Part shown: one piece after another, positions 43,710-51,790 of the stretch
Layout of the letters: each line of letters begins with the position of its first letter
Numbering within the stretch: position 1 is the first letter of the stretch
Notes under the pieces: model-generated
What the model saw: the letters and a program-made list of their open reading frames with translations, nothing else
What the model was told of the DNA's origin: nothing
Database searches by the model: none
Made by a program: the position numbers and the translations under genes
Assembly: GCA_965207985.1 (NCBI GenBank)
Contig: CBDBND010000034.1
Span: forward strand, 186,001-250,000
DNA: 64,000 nucleotides
Direction of reading: 5' to 3'
Source of the DNA: CBDBND01 sp965207985
GTDB lineage: Bacteria > Pseudomonadota > Alphaproteobacteria > Rhodospirillales > Rhodospirillaceae

Positions 43710-45509
43710 TCAGAACGCGTCGGGGTGCGTTGTCAGGGCTGTGTCGTCCAGGGAGTCTAGTAGATCCGCCTGCCCGAATACCTTCGGCAATTCACGGCGG
43801 AAGAAAAACTGGCAAGCGGCTCTCTTGCCGTCATAAAAGGCAGAGTCATCAGAACTTTGGTCCTGACCTACATGGCTGGTTGCCATGGCCTGCTTAAGCC
43901 ACATCCAGGCGATGACCACATGGCCGAAGGTATCGAGATAGAGCGTGGCATCGGCAAGTGCGAGACGGAGATTTCCTTCCCTCGAAGCGATTAGTTTTTC
44001 CGTTACGGCTTTGAGACGATCCAAAGCGCGGGTCAGCGCGTCTGCATAGTCTTGTAGATTGTCCCATTGCCGGGCTTCGTCAATCGTTGTGCGAAGTTCG
44101 GTTTCAAAAACAGTCCACGCGGCACCGTCTTCCATCACCACTTTTCGCCCGAGAAGGTCGAGCCCATGAATGCCGTGCGTTCCTTCGTGAATGGCATTGA
44201 GGCGATTGTCGCGATAAAGCCGTTCGACGGGATAGTCACGCGTATACCCATAACCGCCGAGCACTTGAATGGCGTGCTTGTTGGCTTCCAGACAAAACTC
44301 CGAAGGCCATGACTTGGCGACAGGTGTCAGAATATCCAACAGCAATGTCAGGCGCCGGCGTTCTTCGTCGTCTTGCGCCGATTTCTGTTCGTCAACCAAG
44401 CGGGCGCAATACAAGACCAAACAGAGCACCCCTTCTACGGCCGCTTTTTGCGACAGCAGCATGCGTTTAACGTCGGCATGCTCGATAATGGCGACAGGTT
44501 TGCTGGCCGGGTCTTTGGTCTCAGGGTGTCGCCCCTGGGGCCGTTCCTTGGCATAGGCGAGACTGGCCTGGTACCCCGCGTACCCGATTGCCGCCGCACC
44601 CAACCCGACACCAATACGGGCCTCATTCATCATATGGAACATGTAACTCAAGCCATGGTGCGGTTCGCCGATGAGATATCCTTGGGTCTCTCCGCCTTCT
44701 CCGAAGTTGAGCAACGTGTTCACCGTGCCGCGATACCCCATCTTGTGATTGAGACCGGCGAGGACAACGTTGTTGCTTTCACCGAGGGAACCGTCTTCGT
44801 TGACGCGGGTTTTCGGCACGGCAAAGAGGGAAATGCCTTTGACGCCCGCAGGACCGCCGGGAATTTTAGCCAGCACAAGATGGATAATGTTTTCCGACAG
44901 GCTATGTTCGCCGCCGGAAATCCACATTTTTGATCCCTTTATCGTGTAGTGCCCTTCGTCAGTCGGCTCGGCCCGTGTGGTGATATCCGTCAATGACGAT
45001 CCAGCCTGGGATTCGGAAAGGCACATGGTCCCGAAGAACCGCCCTTCGATCATGGGAGCGAGAAAAATTTTCTTGTGCCAATTGGATCCGAAGGCGGCGA
45101 GTAGATTGCCGGCGCCAATGGTAAGAAACGGATAGGCTGTCGTCGAAATATTCGCGGCTGAGAACAAGGCCTGACAGGCTTGGCCGATGGTGACCGGCAA
45201 CTGGAGGCCGCCAAGGGTGTCATCAAAGGTCGTGCCCATCAGACCAGCTGCGACGTAAGCGTCGAGCGCCGCTTTGACCTCAGGAATGATGATGACCGAA
45301 CCGTCATCAAACTCGGGCTCGTTGCTGTCGACTTGAGAAGCATGGGGCACAAAGTGATCCCTTGCGATACCTTCAGCCGTGTCGAGTACGGAGTCGAAGA
45401 CCGTTTTGTCGTGTTGTGCGTAGCGGGCTGTCTTTGTTAAGGACCCAACGTCAAGCACATCGTAGAGAAGAAACGCCAGGTCCCGGCGGGGTATCAGCAG
45501 TTCGCTCAT
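43710..45509 (-). CDS. Acyl-CoA dehydrogenase (long C-terminal type)
   Basis: 599 residues, the length of the DmdC/AcdA-like subfamily with an extra C-terminal domain. FAD/substrate signatures: FFGTMCLSESQAGSSLTDI, KGSKMWISGGEH, VLAGLNHKMGYRGTVNTLLNF and the catalytic base in RLNAIHEGTHGIHGLDLL. QVLGGYGYTRDYPVERLYRD is the typical dimer/FAD segment. It carries out the first, FAD-dependent oxidation of an acyl-CoA, passing electrons to ETF. Third gene of an operon with the SDR and FadJ-like genes (13-bp gap). The chain length of the substrate is not known. Confidence 0.9.
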   Translation of the reverse strand: MSELLIPRRDLAFLLYDVLDVGSLTKTARYAQHDKTVFDSVLDTAEGIARDHFVPHASQVDSNEPEFDDGSVIIIPEVKAALDAYVAAGLMGTTFDDTLGGLQLPVTIGQACQALFSAANISTTAYPFLTIGAGNLLAAFGSNWHKKIFLAPMIEGRFFGTMCLSESQAGSSLTDITTRAEPTDEGHYTIKGSKMWISGGEHSLSENIIHLVLAKIPGGPAGVKGISLFAVPKTRVNEDGSLGESNNVVLAGLNHKMGYRGTVNTLLNFGEGGETQGYLIGEPHHGLSYMFHMMNEARIGVGLGAAAIGYAGYQASLAYAKERPQGRHPETKDPASKPVAIIEHADVKRMLLSQKAAVEGVLCLVLYCARLVDEQKSAQDDEERRRLTLLLDILTPVAKSWPSEFCLEANKHAIQVLGGYGYTRDYPVERLYRDNRLNAIHEGTHGIHGLDLLGRKVVMEDGAAWTVFETELRTTIDEARQWDNLQDYADALTRALDRLKAVTEKLIASREGNLRLALADATLYLDTFGHVVIAWMWLKQAMATSHVGQDQSSDDSAFYDGKRAACQFFFRRELPKVFGQADLLDSLDDTALTTHPDAF

Positions 45510-45522
45510 GTATGGAGTGGTC

Positions 45523-46290
45523 CTAGAACGGATCCGCGATCAGGACGCCGCCGTCCGCCACGATGACCTGGCCGGTGATAAAACGCGACGCATCGGACGC
45601 CAGAAAAACCGCAACAGCGGCGATATCGTCGGGCTCGCCAAGCCGGCCCAAGGGGGTGCGTGCTGCGAAAGCTTTGCCTTCCTCCCCTTCCCACAACGCC
45701 CGGGCGAATTCCGTTTTGATCAGACCGGGGGCTATGGCGTTGACGCGAATGTGTTTGGGGCCAAGCTCAACAGCATAGTTGCGCGCTAATTGCGCGTCTG
45801 CGGCTTTGGACACGGCGTAGGCGCCGATATTTTTGCTGCCCGTCATGCCAGCGATGGAAGACAGCAGGATAATCGACCCACCACCGTTCTCCGCCATGTG
45901 AGGCGCGACCAAGTTAATCATCCAGGTTGGGCCCTGAACGTTGGTGGCATAGATTTTCTCAACGGCACGGTCTTCAAGGTCCGCCATCGGCCCGAAAGCG
46001 GGATTGGCCGCCGCGTTGCAAACCAGGATATCCACGTCGCCGATCTGGGCTTGGGTTTCCTTGACAAGATTCGAGACCTGCACTTTATCGGAGACATTGC
46101 AGGCGACAGCGATGGCCTCGCCGCCGCCGGCCTTGATTTCCTGCGCCACGGCCTCGCAAGCATCAGCCTTGCGGCTGGTTACGGCCACCTTGGCGCCCGC
46201 TTCCGCCAGCATTTTTGCAATCGCCCGGCCAATACCGCGGGACGATCCGGTAACGATGGCGACCTTTCCTGAGAGGTCAAACAAATCCAT
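45523..46290 (-). CDS. SDR-family oxidoreductase
   Basis: 255 residues of classical SDR: cofactor site VAIVTGSSRGIGRAIAKML, CNAAANP, the catalytic Ser in IILLSSIAGMTGS, YAVSK with catalytic Tyr and Lys, and NAIAPGLIKTEFARALW. It ends GQVIVADGG as usual. The family includes 3-oxoacyl-ACP reductases and many alcohol dehydrogenases. In this operon it may act on a hydroxyacyl intermediate. 2 bp after the FadJ-like gene, 13 bp before the acyl-CoA dehydrogenase gene. Confidence 0.9.
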   Translation of the reverse strand: MDLFDLSGKVAIVTGSSRGIGRAIAKMLAEAGAKVAVTSRKADACEAVAQEIKAGGGEAIAVACNVSDKVQVSNLVKETQAQIGDVDILVCNAAANPAFGPMADLEDRAVEKIYATNVQGPTWMINLVAPHMAENGGGSIILLSSIAGMTGSKNIGAYAVSKAADAQLARNYAVELGPKHIRVNAIAPGLIKTEFARALWEGEEGKAFAARTPLGRLGEPDDIAAVAVFLASDASRFITGQVIVADGGVLIADPF

Positions 46291-46292
46291 GT

Positions 46293-48416
46293 TTATGAGC
46301 TCCTAGTGCGCTCCGCATCGAGACTAGCGAACGTCTTTCCTTGTGATGCCAAGTCGAGCAGTAACGGTTCAGGGGTCCAATAGCCATAATCGTTACCGAA
46401 GGTGTTCGCGTTTCTTTCGAAGACTTCCACCACCGCATCCAAGCCGATTGTATCACCGTAAAACATCGGGCCACCACGGTAGGCAGGAAAGCCGTATCCG
46501 GCCGCCCAGACCACGTCAATGTCGCTCGCCCGCAACGCCACTCCATTGTCGAGCAGTTGAGCACCTCTGTTAATGAGAGCGCACAGGCAGCGGTCAAGGA
46601 TCTCTTGCTCACTGATGTCGTTTCTTTTGGGAACGTTTAGTTCGTGTGCTGCCTTTTCTATGAGTGACACCGCTTCGGGGTCGTCCTGCCGGGTTCTGCC
46701 GTCCGGATAGAGGTAAAACCCTAGTCCAGTTTTTTGACCGAACCGACCGAGCTCGTTCATCAGGTCTCCGGGTCTGTAATAGCGGGGGTCATCCGGAAGA
46801 TGATGCCGGTTCTGATCCCGAGTGAGATAACTTACGTCCTGTCCGGCGAGGTCCATCACGGCGCACGGCCCCATGGCCATGCCCCACGATTCCAGCGCTG
46901 AGTCCACTTGTGCCGGCGTCGCGCCTTCCAACAACAGCATTTGTGATTCCCGCACGTAGTCCTCCAACATGCGATTGCCGATAAAGGCAAAGGCAACACC
47001 GGAAAGAACAGGCGTTTTGCCAATCCGCTTTCCAAACGCGAGTGTCGTCGCGACAACGTCTTTGGCTGTCGCATCGCCGCGCACAACTTCGAGCAGTTTC
47101 ATGATGTTGGCCGGGGAAAAGAAATGGGTACCGATAACCCGGTCCGGATGCCGGGTTTGTTGCGCAATGACATTGATATCGAGGGTGGATGTATTTGTGG
47201 CGAGGATAGCCTCGGGACGGCATATGCCATCCAGCGCCGCGAAAATCTCTTTTTTGAGATCCATAGATTCAAACACGGCTTCAATAACGAAGTCCGCTTC
47301 TGACAAGGCGCTAAGGTCCAGAACACCCGTCAATTGGTTTAAACGCGCCTCACATTTCTCTGCAGACAGACGGCCCCGGGTGACATCCCGTTCTAGTGTT
47401 TTGGAAATCCGCTCCAGACCCGCCTCAAGCGCCTCCTCGCGTGTCTCGACCAAGGTGGCGGGAAGACCAGCGTTAAGCATACAGAGAGCAATTCCAGCCC
47501 CCATGGTGCCTGCACCCACAACCCCTGCAGTACGGATCGCTCGGTGCGGCGTGTCTTTGGCAATATCGGGAATCTTCAGCGCGGTTCGTTGAGAAAAAAA
47601 CAAATGGCGTTGCGCTTTCGATTGTGTCGATGCTTTGAGGCGCATCGAGCATTCACGCTCCTTCTGCAAGCCAACGTCCAACGGTTCTGTGAGTGACAAC
47701 TCAACGATATCCACGGCAGCCAGATGCGCTTCAAAACCACGGTGGCGTTTCGCGAGCCTTTCTTTGACCGTTTTGAAAAATCCATCCTCAACATCTGCAT
47801 CTTCGACGGTGCGGCTTCCCGTGCGCTGAGGCTCTTCACCGAGCGCGCCCAATCGCCCGGCGGCTGCTTGCGCAGCTTGCAAAATGTCACCCTCCGCAAT
47901 CTCGTCAATGGCGCCGAGAGCTAGGGCTTCGTCAGCCGGTATGTGCCGTCCGGTTGTAATGGCTTCGATGGCCGCTTTGGCTCCGATGAGACGTGGCAGT
48001 CTTTGCGTCCCGCCTGCTCCGGGAATGATGCCTATGTGCACTTCAGGCAGACCTACCCGGGTCTTAGGATCAGCAACCCGATAGTGACACCCCATCGCCA
48101 ACTCAAAACCGCCGCCGAGTGTTGTGCCGAACAGGGCAGCGACAACAGGTTTTGAGCACGCTTCGACTTTGTCGATGAGTTTGGGCAATCCGGGTTCAAT
48201 GACCGGCGCATCGAATTCGCGAATATCAGCGCCGGCACTGAAGGTTCTTCCCGCGCAGGCGATCACGATCGCGCGGATGTTTTTATCATTGTCGGTTGAC
48301 TCTATCGCCTCCCAAAACGCTTTGCGCACTGTATGAGAGAATGCGTTTACGGGGGGGTTATTGATCGTCAGAGTTGCGACATGGTCTGCAACGGAGATTG
48401 TTAAGTTTTCGGCCAT
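46293..48416 (-). CDS. Multifunctional enoyl-CoA hydratase / 3-hydroxyacyl-CoA dehydrogenase
   Basis: 707 residues, the alpha-subunit type of beta-oxidation (FadB/FadJ). Residues 1-180: crotonase fold with oxyanion site AGRTFSAGADIREF, Glu105 in GGGFELAMGCHYRVA and Glu125 in GLPEVHIGIIPGAGGTQRLPRL. Residues 290-480: Rossmann domain (AGVVGAGTMGAGIALCMLNAGL, ATNTSTLDINVI, GTHFFSPANIMKLLEVV). Residues 480-700: the two C-terminal 3HCDH domains (GFAFIGNRMLEDY-like segment, AAGYGFPAYRGGPMFYGD). It catalyses hydration and the second oxidation. First gene of the operon. Confidence 0.93.
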   Translation of the reverse strand: MAENLTISVADHVATLTINNPPVNAFSHTVRKAFWEAIESTDNDKNIRAIVIACAGRTFSAGADIREFDAPVIEPGLPKLIDKVEACSKPVVAALFGTTLGGGFELAMGCHYRVADPKTRVGLPEVHIGIIPGAGGTQRLPRLIGAKAAIEAITTGRHIPADEALALGAIDEIAEGDILQAAQAAAGRLGALGEEPQRTGSRTVEDADVEDGFFKTVKERLAKRHRGFEAHLAAVDIVELSLTEPLDVGLQKERECSMRLKASTQSKAQRHLFFSQRTALKIPDIAKDTPHRAIRTAGVVGAGTMGAGIALCMLNAGLPATLVETREEALEAGLERISKTLERDVTRGRLSAEKCEARLNQLTGVLDLSALSEADFVIEAVFESMDLKKEIFAALDGICRPEAILATNTSTLDINVIAQQTRHPDRVIGTHFFSPANIMKLLEVVRGDATAKDVVATTLAFGKRIGKTPVLSGVAFAFIGNRMLEDYVRESQMLLLEGATPAQVDSALESWGMAMGPCAVMDLAGQDVSYLTRDQNRHHLPDDPRYYRPGDLMNELGRFGQKTGLGFYLYPDGRTRQDDPEAVSLIEKAAHELNVPKRNDISEQEILDRCLCALINRGAQLLDNGVALRASDIDVVWAAGYGFPAYRGGPMFYGDTIGLDAVVEVFERNANTFGNDYGYWTPEPLLLDLASQGKTFASLDAERTRSS

Positions 48417-48497
48417 GGGCTGCGTTGACTTTACGATTTGAACACCAGTTCGAAAAACGCGGACCTATCAAGCCTTCGCATTTCTCCCGCAGAAGGT

Positions 48498-48842
48498 TTA
48501 GCAGGCTGCTGAAAAAGTGGCTGGTTCGGCTTTGAGGGTGGCCTTATCGCCGAGATGATAGGCGAACTCAATCTCCAACGATCCGTCGTCGAGGAGTTCG
48601 GCCGATCCTGAACCGTTGACTTCGTCCATCTCGTCGAAGCCGGCCCAGGTGAAGAACACGATGGATCGGCCGTATTCCAGGTCGAGGCTGGCGTTCAGAG
48701 CGCCGAAGGCGATCTCGCCGTGACCATCTTCGCGAATGACCAGCACGGCGGGCCCGTCGAGGTCGAGATAGCCGCGGTCCCACAGGTTGGCCTCGACGAT
48801 CCGCCACCGGCCGATCAGCTGGCAGGCCACCGGTGCCGTCAT
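48498..48842 (-). CDS. Passenger protein inside the IS5-type element
   Basis: 114 codons. The ATG (48842) overlaps the transposase stop (ATGA), so translation is coupled. The protein has LIGRWRIVEANLWDRGYLDL, VLVIREDGHGEIAFGALNAS, FFTWAGFDEMDEVNGSGSAEL and EIEFAYHLGDKATLKAE, a pattern I recall from uncharacterised bacterial proteins of about 110 residues. Its last residues PATFSAAC are encoded by the terminal inverted repeat, and the stop uses the target duplication. It is therefore carried by the element and its very C-terminus depends on the insertion site. No transposition function is known. Confidence 0.78.
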   Translation of the reverse strand: MTAPVACQLIGRWRIVEANLWDRGYLDLDGPAVLVIREDGHGEIAFGALNASLDLEYGRSIVFFTWAGFDEMDEVNGSGSAELLDDGSLEIEFAYHLGDKATLKAEPATFSAAC

Positions 48843-50019
48843 GGCACGGGCTCCGCCAGCAGCTTGGGGAGCCTGACCAGGTTGTAGGCGGCGGCGGTCA
48901 GTTCGAACATCCAGCCGACCCTTTTGATGCCCTTGTGCCGGGTCTTGGCCAGCCCGCCGGTGGTCTTGATCCAGCCGAAGCTCTCCTCGATGCGCTTGCG
49001 GATGCGCAGGCTGGCGGCGTAGCCGGAATGGCGCATGGTGCGGCCGTCAATGGAGGTGCGCCGCCGCTTGCCGGTCTTGGTTACATGGTCGTCGCGGGCG
49101 ATGTGCGGGGTGATCCGACGCGCCCGCAAGGCCTCGACGTAGGCCGCCACGTCATAGGCCTTGTCCGCGCCCAGCGTGATCCGCCGCCGTCCCGGGCGAT
49201 GGGCATCGAGAAGCGCCAGGGCGGCTTCGCGTTCCGCCGTGCCGGTGGCCCGGGTCAGGCAGGCCCCGACCAGGAGCCCGTTGCGGTTCTCCATTAACAC
49301 GTGGCCCATGAAGGCCATACGCGAGGACTGGCCATTCCCCTTGCGGTACAGCCGGGCGTCGGGATCGGTCGTCGAGGCATGGGTCTCGTTGGACCGCTTC
49401 TCGCCGTGGAAGGTCCTCTCCGAGTTGCGCCCCGGCCCCGGCGGCTCGTCGCCGCCGTCCTTGGGGCGGAAGCTCTTGATCGACGCCCAGGCCTCGATCA
49501 GCGTCCCGTCCACGGAAAAGTGATCGTCCGACAGCAGGCCGCGCCGACGCGCCTGCTCCACAACCACCGCCAGGAACCTCCGCGCAACCTCTCCATCCAG
49601 CAGCCGGTCGCGGTTCTTGCTGAACGTCGTCGCATCCCACACCGCACTGTCCATCGACAATCCGACGAACCAACGGAACAACAGGTTGTAATCCATCTGC
49701 TCCATCAGCTGACGTTCCGAGCGGATTGAGTAAAAGGCCTGTAACAGGAGCGCACGCAACAGCTTCTCCGGCGGGATCGAGGGACGCCCGATCTTCGAAT
49801 ACAACCCCTCGAAATCCGGCGACATAAGCTCCAGCGCCTCATCAACCAGCCCACGGATCAGGCGAAGCGGATGCGTCGCCGGAACACGAGCCTCGCAGCT
49901 CACATAAGAAAAAAGACCCTCCGTCCGATCGTCGCCTCCACGCATTACTTCCTCCATGCAATCAACAAAGAGAAAGAATCATTCCAAAGCCTCAAAAGGA
50001 AGACTTTTTCAGCAGCCTG
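48502..50019 (-). mobile_element. Complete IS5-type element with passenger gene
   Basis: 1518 bp with inverted repeats CAGGCTGCTGAAAAAGT at both ends (17 bases identical) and the target duplication TTAG (48498-48501 and 50020-50023). It encodes a transposase and, behind it, a small passenger gene. The fragment at 9778-10107 and the MITE at 21488-21635 share its ends and its YTAG target. Confidence 0.95.
48839..49957 (-). CDS. IS5-type transposase
   Basis: 372 residues in one frame. N-terminal domain: LFSYVSCEARVPATHPLRLI, IPPEKLLRALLLQAFYSIRS, NLLFRWFVGLSMDSAVWDATTFSKNRDRLL. DDE domain: FSVDGTLIEAWASIKSFRPK, ITLGADKAYDVAAYVEALRA and RIRKRIEESFGWIKTTGGLAKTRHKG. All catalytic blocks are present and there is no frameshift, so it appears functional and could also mobilise the MITE. 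Its N-terminal 88 residues recur in the chimera at 9840-10829. Confidence 0.93.
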   Translation of the reverse strand: MEEVMRGGDDRTEGLFSYVSCEARVPATHPLRLIRGLVDEALELMSPDFEGLYSKIGRPSIPPEKLLRALLLQAFYSIRSERQLMEQMDYNLLFRWFVGLSMDSAVWDATTFSKNRDRLLDGEVARRFLAVVVEQARRRGLLSDDHFSVDGTLIEAWASIKSFRPKDGGDEPPGPGRNSERTFHGEKRSNETHASTTDPDARLYRKGNGQSSRMAFMGHVLMENRNGLLVGACLTRATGTAEREAALALLDAHRPGRRRITLGADKAYDVAAYVEALRARRITPHIARDDHVTKTGKRRRTSIDGRTMRHSGYAASLRIRKRIEESFGWIKTTGGLAKTRHKGIKRVGWMFELTAAAYNLVRLPKLLAEPVP

Positions 50020-50115
50020 TTAGAACGATATGGATCGACGTTAAAGCCCGGATTCCGCTCTCGCACCATACTGGTCCGGCGAAGAAAGGGGTCTAGGAGT
50101 GAGGACCATTAAGCC

Positions 50116-51063
50116 ATGACATCGTCACTACGCCATCGCACCTATTTTCTTTTCGCCAATGATCCACCCAGGCCGACGTCTGCGGTCGTTGTTAATTCGT
50201 TCATAACGGGGCTTATCATTATCAATGTATTGGCTGTCATCCTTCAATCTGTTCCGGAACTGAATTTGAAATACACGGTGTGGTTCAGACTGGTCGAATT
50301 GGTTTCCGCCTTGATATTTACAATCGAATGGATCTTACGGGTGTGGTCGAGTGTTGAGCGTCCGGATCTTGCACCTCTTTCTCTCATAAGAGCGAGAGTC
50401 AAATATTGCTTATCGCCACTTCCCATTATTGATTTTGTCGCCATTGTTCCACTCTATCTCGCCGTCTTTGACGTAGTCAGTGCACAGAGCTTGATTGCTC
50501 TCAGGCTTTTGCGGCTTCTTCAGCTGGTTCGGTTTTTCACACCGCTTGTCGTGCTTTGGCGTGTCATTCGCACGGAAGCGCCTGCCATGCTGGGCGCCAT
50601 ATTCATTGTCATTGTTCTCATCATCATCGCCGCCAGCGGTATGTATTTGGTTGAACGAAACATTCAGCCGCAAGCCTTTGGCAGCATACCGGCAGCTATG
50701 TGGTGGGCGGCGGTTACGCTGACCACGGTAGGGTACGGAGATGTGACGCCGATCACGGTCGTTGGCCGGATGATCGGTGTGGTGATTATGATCCTTGGCA
50801 TCGGACTGGTTGCTCTGCCGGCAGGCATGTTGGCATCGCGCTTTTCGGAAGAACTTCACCACCGGCGGGAGGAGTATCGCAGGCGCGTAGATTTAGCTTT
50901 ACAGGACGGAAAATTGGAAGATCAGGAAATGGTCGGACTGAAAGCCGCGCAGCGGGAATATATGCTGACGGACGAGACCGCCAGTCAAATTCTCTCGGAA
51001 GAAAGCAAACGGAAACGGGAAATATGCGCCCAATGTGGGCGCGCTATTTTTGTTGATTCTTAG
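50116..51063 (+). CDS. Voltage-gated-type potassium channel
   Basis: 315 residues. Six membrane helices: S1 near 25-45, S2 near 58-78, S3 near 100-118, an S4-like helix with spaced Arg (ALRLLRLLQLVRFFTPLVVLWRVIR, 128-152), S5 near 158-178 and S6 near 215-240. The selectivity filter TVGYGD is at 204-209. The C-terminal cytoplasmic part is helical and charged and ends with Cys304-x-x-Cys307 (CAQCGR). It should form a tetrameric K+ channel in the inner membrane. It directly abuts the convergent GST gene. Confidence 0.9.
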   Translation: MTSSLRHRTYFLFANDPPRPTSAVVVNSFITGLIIINVLAVILQSVPELNLKYTVWFRLVELVSALIFTIEWILRVWSSVERPDLAPLSLIRARVKYCLSPLPIIDFVAIVPLYLAVFDVVSAQSLIALRLLRLLQLVRFFTPLVVLWRVIRTEAPAMLGAIFIVIVLIIIAASGMYLVERNIQPQAFGSIPAAMWWAAVTLTTVGYGDVTPITVVGRMIGVVIMILGIGLVALPAGMLASRFSEELHHRREEYRRRVDLALQDGKLEDQEMVGLKAAQREYMLTDETASQILSEESKRKREICAQCGRAIFVDS

Positions 51064-51705
51064 TCAGATTGTTGGCGCTTTGTCGGTAAACAACCGCATT
51101 CCCCTCTGAACCGCGTCCCGTTCACCGATAGGCGCACTCCATCGCTGAATGTTGGCATAGGGCTCCAGACCGCCATCGAGCCGTGCCGCGGATGTGGCTG
51201 CGACGGGGTAAGCCATGATGTCGGCAACGGTGTACTCGTCACCCGCAACGAAATTCCGGCCGTTCAGATGTGTGTCGAGTGCCTTTAAACCCCTGTGGGC
51301 TTCTGAGACAAAACGCTCAATAGCCATTTCGCTGTGCTCCGGCGCTAGAGTCGTGAACCAGAATTGGCCAGAGAAAGCTGATCCTAAGTTTGCCGCCACG
51401 CCGCTCATCCAGGTGTGAATTTCTGCCCGCACGGCGATGTCTGCCGGATAAAACTTGCCCGACTTCTCCGCCAGGTAAAGAAGAATGGCGAGCCCTTCGA
51501 AAATGGTGATGGGGTTTCCACCCGGACCATCGGTATCGATGATGGATGGAGCGCGCCCGAAGGGGTTCTTGGCCATATAGGCTTCGCCCAAATGTTCACC
51601 GCCTTGAAGATCGACAAAATGAGGTGTGTAGGGCAACCCCGTTTCTTCCAGCATGATGTGGACGCGTTGGCCGTTTGCCGTGGGCACGCTGTACAGCTCG
51701 ATCAT
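51064..51705 (-). CDS. Glutathione S-transferase
   Basis: 213 residues. N-terminal thioredoxin-like domain: IELYSVPTANGQRVHIMLEETGLPY, NPFGRAPSIID and the glutathione-binding ITIFEGLAILLYLAEKSG (Glu-Gly in place of Glu-Ser). All-helical C-terminal domain with ALDTHLNGRNFVAGDEYTVADIMAYPVAA. Closest in pattern to the YfcG/YghU-like group, whose members act as disulfide reductases or transferases on small molecules. Substrate not predictable. Confidence 0.88.
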   Translation of the reverse strand: MIELYSVPTANGQRVHIMLEETGLPYTPHFVDLQGGEHLGEAYMAKNPFGRAPSIIDTDGPGGNPITIFEGLAILLYLAEKSGKFYPADIAVRAEIHTWMSGVAANLGSAFSGQFWFTTLAPEHSEMAIERFVSEAHRGLKALDTHLNGRNFVAGDEYTVADIMAYPVAATSAARLDGGLEPYANIQRWSAPIGERDAVQRGMRLFTDKAPTI

Positions 51706-51790
51706 CAGAAAATCCCCTCACAGAAACATCGACAGGTAATCCGGGAATGTGGACTATAGGCCAGTGCGCTGCAAAGGGTTTCGAAAGAGC

